Notes under the pieces: generated by a model
Told to the model about the DNA's origin: nothing
What the model saw: the letters and a program-made list of their open reading frames with translations, nothing else
Databases searched by the model: none
Assembly (NCBI RefSeq): GCF_000208745.1
Contig: NC_030857.1
Coordinates: 17,256,820-17,320,819 of the forward strand
Reading direction: 5' to 3'
Source: Theobroma cacao
Lineage: Eukaryota > Streptophyta > Magnoliopsida > Malvales > Malvaceae
Length of the DNA: 64,000 bases
Position numbers and translations under genes: made by a program
In this document: one piece after another, positions 59,191 through 64,000 of the stretch
Layout: each line of letters starts with the position of its first letter
Numbering within the stretch: position 1 is the stretch's first letter

Positions 59191-59210
59191 GTTAGTCAGG
59201 TCTCAAGAAA

Positions 59211-59740
59211 TAAGGTAAAGGTCTCGAGACATTTTGATTGCGTTTTAAGGTATCAAGACGTTGTGTCAAAGTCTCAAAACCTTGTCCATGACATGAATAA
59301 GGTGTCAATACCTATTGGCTAGGTATCGATACCATCCCATAGCTTTCAAAAGTCATGTGAAGGTCCATGGTGATTTATATTAAAAAAAAAGATCAATTTT
59401 GATATAAAAATACATGAAAAACTTATTTTTGGACTTGTATAAGTGGAATTTTTTAAAGAAAATTCATTGTAAAATCCTAAGGTTGGATGGTTTTTCTCAA
59501 TAATATTATGTATGCATGAAATGACATGTAATATGTACAACAACAATGATAACGATTTAAGGATCAACATTTTGCATGGATTATCATCAAGATCATATCA
59601 ACCACATAATCAAGAGTTGTCAAGTATAGCATACAAAATTTTCATACTCAAGATCATGACATCTTCAATTTATTTCCAACAAATTAAAATACTAGGCATG
59701 GTAACAACATCAACTCATGCAGTCAGCTAGAAGGTGTAAA
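59211..59740. other. Unassigned DNA with direct-repeat words
   Basis: 59215-59335 contains repeated phrases around 'gtctcgagac', 'gtatcaagacg' and 'gtatcgatacc', reminiscent of LTR internal repeats, but no element border is visible. No gene. Confidence 0.35.
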
Positions 59741-60060
59741 AGAAACATTCAATCATGCACATTCTTCATTAAGAAATGTCATTGAATGAACAATTGGAGT
59801 TTGGAAGAACATGTGACTTATTTTACGTGATATGAAGCCATTTCCGTTTATAAAACAAAAAAAGATTATTGTTGCAACAATGGCACTTGATAACTACATT
59901 GATAGTGTGATGTTATAGATGAAGAGTTTCATAGATATGGTTGTAATCCCAATTATATTCCTGATAGTCAAGAAGAAAGAAATAATGATGAAGAAATAGG
60001 TTCATCTACTTATAAAAGAGTATTAAATGATAATTAAATGGTTATAGTTCATGGCCAAAT
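59741..60060 (+). pseudogene. PIF/Harbinger transposase C-terminal relic
   Basis: The plus strand reads FNHAHSSLRNVIE, then a stop, then TIGVWKNM and LILRDMKPFPFIKQKKIIVA followed by TMALDNYI. This matches the end of the DDE domain of Harbinger transposases (HARBI1-like nucleases), where the third catalytic acidic residue is the Glu of 'NviER'; here the following codon is a stop. Only the last quarter or so of the protein remains. It lies about 430 bases before the monooxygenase gene. Confidence 0.75.
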
Positions 60061-60493
60061 AGTTACTGTATAGGTGAAAAATAAAAATTATTAATTTATA
60101 AGTTATTTATCGATTAAATGTTACTTATAAGTGATTTGTGAAACTCTTTTTTTTATGATTTATTATTAATTATAAACTTTATGTTATATAAAAATAATTT
60201 TTATATTTTTAAAAATTTATTTTAAATAGATTAAAAATAAAATTAATTTTTTATTTTAAATAAAAAATTATTTATTAAATATCTTTATGATAATTTTAAT
60301 TAAAATTAAAATTTATACAAATTATTTTACCGAATAACTTATCTATTAAAAAAACTTATAAAACAAATATATTAAATAATTTTAATTTAATTTTAAAAAA
60401 TATTTTTTTTATTAAAACTTCATTATAACTTTCAAACTAACTAAACAAGTCAATAGCACGTTTTGTCCCTCATTACCTAACTCGTTTGTATTT
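60061..60493 (+). promoter_or_regulatory. Upstream region of the monooxygenase gene
   Basis: Strongly AT-rich DNA between the Harbinger relic and the first ATG. Several TATA-like stretches exist, so none can be singled out. Part of it may be the 3' end of the Harbinger element. Confidence 0.35.
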
Positions 60494-63400
60494 ATGCAGG
60501 AGAAAGAAATGGACTTCGAGGAAAGAGATGCAGGCATGAAGGTAGCTGAAGAGCAAGACATCGTCATCGTGGGGGGTGGCATTTGTGGCTTGGCCACCGC
60601 CCTTGCTCTTCACAGGTTCTCTCCTCTTCGGCCGCCGCTGGGGCCTCTGCTTCCGGCGCACGCACCGTTTTCCCCTTTTTTGTTTTAGTTTCTTAACTTC
60701 ACCCGTTAAATTTCTGGCTGTGAAAGAGAGGATGTTGATGGGTTCCTCCTCAAAGGCTGAAATAAATAGTAAATGTTTTTGCAGGAAAGGAATAAAGAGC
60801 GTTGTGTTGGAGAAATCAGAAACCCTGCGAACCACGGGCGTTGGCATCATTATGCAACCCAATGGATGGCGGGCACTTGATCAGTTGGGTGTTGCATCCA
60901 AGCTTAGAGAGACTGCCATGGACATTTCATCGTAATATTCTTAGCTCATCTCTTCTCTCTCTTCTTTTTCTCACATCCACACACCCTCTACTTCCACTTT
61001 TTACCACAATCATAACCAAGGAAACAAGGATAACTTAGTACTTGTAAAGTCTAACATCAAATAAGTAGTAATATAAATATATATGTCACAATTTGTCATG
61101 AATGATAATCACTGAACAAGATCTAAATACAGTTTGTTAGATAAAATTTGATATCCAAAACATAATGAAATTATCAATTTATTGCTTGAAGAAAAAATTT
61201 TATAATCAAGTATTGGAACTTTACTTTTGTTAGGTACCTTAGATTGCGTCTTTAATCAACTCACGCGTTGAAACAATCAACCACTAAATTTAAATTCCAA
61301 AAAAAAATGTACACAAAATTCAAGAAAAAGAACGAGAGAGAAATGAGAAGATAAAGAAGGGGAAGGGAAGAGAGAGAAGGAGGAGGGAGGGAAAAGGGGT
61401 CGACCCTACTCTTTACTATTGTTTGGGTATTAAATGTATAATTAATGTTTATTATCAAAACCATATTATACTTAATACCTGTATAATTTTTGTTTTGCTT
61501 TTGGCCAAAGTTAATTAAGTTTAGTTTTATACATGTATATGCAGGAGACAACTAATAATGGTGGACGACGGAAAGCGCCTTGAATTGCCTCTTGGGTAAC
61601 TTCAGACTTTTTTAAATTAAATTCTTGTTTATGAATTTTAATAAACCAATTAATTATGGTACAAATCAATGTGTATTTCAATAATAGAGCTTATTAATTA
61701 ATCTAATTGAGATTTTTTGTTTTTTTGTGTGTGTGCAGGAAAGGAGAACTGCGTTGTTTGAAACGGCAGGATCTCGTTGAGGTATTAGCTGAGCCATTGC
61801 CAGTGAACACTGTCCATTTTGGATGCAAGGTGCTGTCCATCGTACTTGATCCTGTAACTTCATATCCCGTACTTCAACTCCACGACGGAAGTATCATTAG
61901 AGCCAAGGTAAATTTTTAGCCATTATTATTTTACATATTTTGGCATTGCTAATTAATTTTTGGATTTAAAATTCCAATTATTTTAAGAACGTAAACCAAT
62001 CAAGTTATTCATTAATTATTGGAACTCGACTCATCCAATTTTCAAATTCAACTCGTTCACTTTCGAGTTCGGGTGGTTTGTGTAATGAGTCGAGTTGGGT
62101 TTGAGTTTTGTAACTCAACCATTATCGAGATTTTGCATTTTTTTTTATTTTTTTTGCTCAGTGAATATTTTTAATATTATAAAAATAAATGAATATAATC
62201 TAATATTTGTTTAAAAATTTTAAATTTATATGAGATTTTTATTTTGAACTCGAACTTGAGTTGAGTTTCGAGTTTTTCATATAAATTATTAATAATTGAA
62301 CCTAATTGATTCGAGTTTAAGTTGTTCGATTATTATTTGTGCTGAACTCGAGTGAATAAAACTAAAGTTTGACTGAGCGCGAGCTTGCCATTATTTCAGC
62401 TTAGCTAGGCTTGATTACACTCTAGTCTCCCTTAGGCTAGTGCTGAGTGCTGAGCTAGTTGTCATTGCTTAGGGATGTTAATGGGCAGTGCATTCGTTAT
62501 TTTTATAGTACTTTAATTCGAATTTTATTACTTGATAAGATATTTAAATAATATAAATATTTGATTTATTTTTTGAATTATTACTCAAATATCTTAGACA
62601 CTTTGGGTAAATAGCTGTATTCGTTAATAACTTGATTAAAATAAGTTAAAATTAATTCATTAAAAAATAACTTAAAGTTTAAAATTATATTTAGAATAAT
62701 TAATGAATTTTAGGAAGTATTATATTAATTATAAAAAAATTATAAATAAATATATATAACTAAAATTTAATATTAAAAATTATTATTTATAATCAAGTTT
62801 GGATTATGGGTACCCTAAAACCATTACCTGATTCCGTGATGAATAGTAACTTTACTACCAAAAGTCTACCTGAATCTAATTATATGATACTCTAATCTTA
62901 TTTAATGAGATAGGAAAAATGCAAGATACCATAGTATGAGGTATCTATTTATTGTTGCACTTGCATCATGATTTTTAAAATGTCAAGTGTTATTTATTTC
63001 TAGCCGCCCCTTCCTCCTCCTAAAGTTGTTAAGGTCCTTTCGTTTTTATATTATATCACTTGACTTATACAGGTTAAAGAGTATAATCTGGTCTTTTAAA
63101 GTAAAATATAAGTTTTTATGTTAATGGTTTATACTATTTTTTGTTAAGTTAGAAAAATTAATGTTATTTTATTTTTATTATTTAATACAACGAATAAGAA
63201 CTTTCACACATATATTGAATATATATTATTTGGTTTTAACTTAATTATATGTAGAATTTATTTACTGAAGTAACTTATTTTGTCTAGGCAATGGTTTCAA
63301 GGAAGGAAGCGATTCAATTTGCCTGTTCTTTTATCTCTTTGCACTCTAGCAATTTGTGACTGATTACTTGTTTCATCCTGTAATGCGCTGACAGATTGTG

Positions 63401-64000
63401 ATTGGATGCGACGGTGTGAACTCTGTAATCTCGAAATTTCTGGGCATGAATCCCCCAAAGCTTTTTTCTCGATGTGCAACGAGAGGTTTCACGTGGTACG
63501 AAAGAGGTCATGATTTTAGCGGTGTCTTTCGTATACATAAAACTGATAATGTTCAACTGGGACAGCTCCCCGTCACAGACAAGCTTGTCTATTGGTTTTT
63601 GACTCGATCATTAACTCCTCAAGGTGAGGTAATCTTGTTCTATGTTTTGCTTGATGTCCCTTTGATGAGTATTTCTTCTTTAATTTGCATGATTATCGTA
63701 CATCAGATTCCAATGCTTCAAAGAAAGATCCAGCATACACAAAAGAAGCATCCATGGAAGCAATGAAGGGTTTCCCTCATGAAACTGTGGAAATGATAAA
63801 GAACAGCGAAGACAAGTCATTGTACCTCACGGAACTGAGATACCTTCCGCCGTGGGAGCTCCTGCGAGCCAAGTTCAGGCTGGGGACAGTGGTAGTGGCA
63901 GGTGACGCAATGCATGCAATGTGTCCTTTTATCTCACAGGGTGGAGGGGCCTCTCTGGAGGACGCAGTAGTGCTGGCAAGATGCTTGTCAGAGAAAATAA
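60494..64000 (+). CDS. FAD-dependent monooxygenase (MO1/CTF2-like), 5' part
   Basis: Six exons fit GT-AG rules and one frame: 60494-60615, 60785-60931, 61545-61595, 61739-61907, 63395-63623 and 63707 onward. About 337 residues are seen; the family is usually near 400, so the end lies outside the window. Counted from 60494, the FAD motif G-x-G-x-x-G is G27-G29-G32 in DIVIVGGGICGLATALAL. The DG motif is CDGVNS (168-173), and the GD motif is VVVAGDAMHAMCPFISQGGG (G305-D306). Plant relatives are annotated as monooxygenase 1, CTF2, or zeaxanthin epoxidase- or salicylate hydroxylase-like; substrates are largely unknown. No clear transit peptide is seen. The start could also be 60509 or 60536. No lesion is visible. 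Confidence 0.87.
61327..61395. repeat. Polypurine tract in monooxygenase intron 2
   Basis: An almost uninterrupted A/G run on the plus strand (gagagaaatgagaagataaa, then GGGGAAGGGAAGAGAGAG and similar), ending before GTCGACC. Low complexity. Confidence 0.8.
62000..62420. repeat. TCGAG/ACTCGA-rich block in monooxygenase intron 4
   Basis: Words such as CAACTCGTTCACTTTCGAGT, GAGTCGAGTTGGGTTTGAG, AACTCGAACTTGAGTTGAG and GAACTCGAGTGAATAAA recur in both orientations. Similar blocks occur in plant MITE or retroelement remnants. The rest of the 1.5-kb intron is AT-rich without features. Confidence 0.6.

Larger units (their letters stand above)
56776..59210 (-). mobile_element. Ty1/copia 3' part with long LTR, minus strand
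   Basis: On the minus strand, RNase H text (59190-58590) is followed by a polypurine tract (AAAAAAGGGGAGAAAT at about 58456-58441) and then an LTR of about 1.65 kb ending at 56776. The LTR starts inside the RT frame of the plus-strand copia, so this element is the younger one. Its 5' part is missing. Confidence 0.75.

Noticed and set aside
1..64000. A flavonoid gene cluster joining the P450 and the monooxygenase
   Set aside because: They lie over 11 kb apart, with decayed transposons between, in unrelated families; nothing in the sequence supports co-function.

Overview
The window is nuclear DNA of a flowering plant, almost certainly a eudicot. It is AT-rich, genes are split by GT-AG introns, and most of it is decayed plant-type transposable elements. 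Two host loci stand out. One is a tandemly duplicated cytochrome P450 of the CYP93B (flavone synthase II) type. The other is the 5' part of an FAD-dependent monooxygenase gene that runs off the right edge. No rRNA, tRNA, CRISPR or prokaryotic feature was seen, and the species cannot be named from the sequence.

Layout. 0-15.6 kb is a nest of dead transposons: a Ty3/gypsy gag-pol relic (+), the 5' third of a Ty1/copia element with one LTR (-), and a LINE (+) whose RNase H frame is interrupted at 11.8 kb by a complete but dead hAT element and resumes at 15.03 kb. 15.8-26.9 kb is P450 unit 1: an intact two-exon gene (16688-20245) whose intron holds a 1.3-kb MULE-like insertion and a LINE tail, followed by a solo LTR (20405-22095), a MITE-like element, short tandem arrays and a second solo LTR (23901-26704) containing a 932-nt assembly gap. 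27.0-34.2 kb holds a copia element with both LTRs (-) and a copia pol fragment (+). 34.2-45.0 kb is an odd mosaic: an F-box/FBA pseudogene, an F-box/LRR/FBD pseudogene, an opposite-strand Ulp1-like cysteine protease relic and recurrent short repeats, ending in a sequence related to the intron insertion of P450 copy 1. It is best read as a Pack-MULE-like or Ulp1-carrying MULE remnant. 45.9-51.4 kb is P450 unit 2, a pseudogene (47463-49224) with one base deleted and one nonsense codon, and with a Harbinger-type MITE upstream. 51.9-59.2 kb holds another solo LTR and two nested copia relics. 59.7-60.1 kb is a Harbinger transposase relic. 60.5-64.0 kb is the monooxygenase gene.

How it fits together. 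The two P450 copies are reciprocal empty-site controls: insertions present in one and absent from the other, several with target-site duplications, can be placed after the duplication. The P450 would act on the ER surface in flavone synthesis. The monooxygenase belongs to the MO1/CTF2 group, related to salicylate hydroxylase and zeaxanthin epoxidase. Nothing in the sequence shows that the two act in one pathway. I found no new defence or enzymatic system; the most unusual parts are the duplicated P450 locus, with its less canonical live copy, and the 34-45 kb mosaic.
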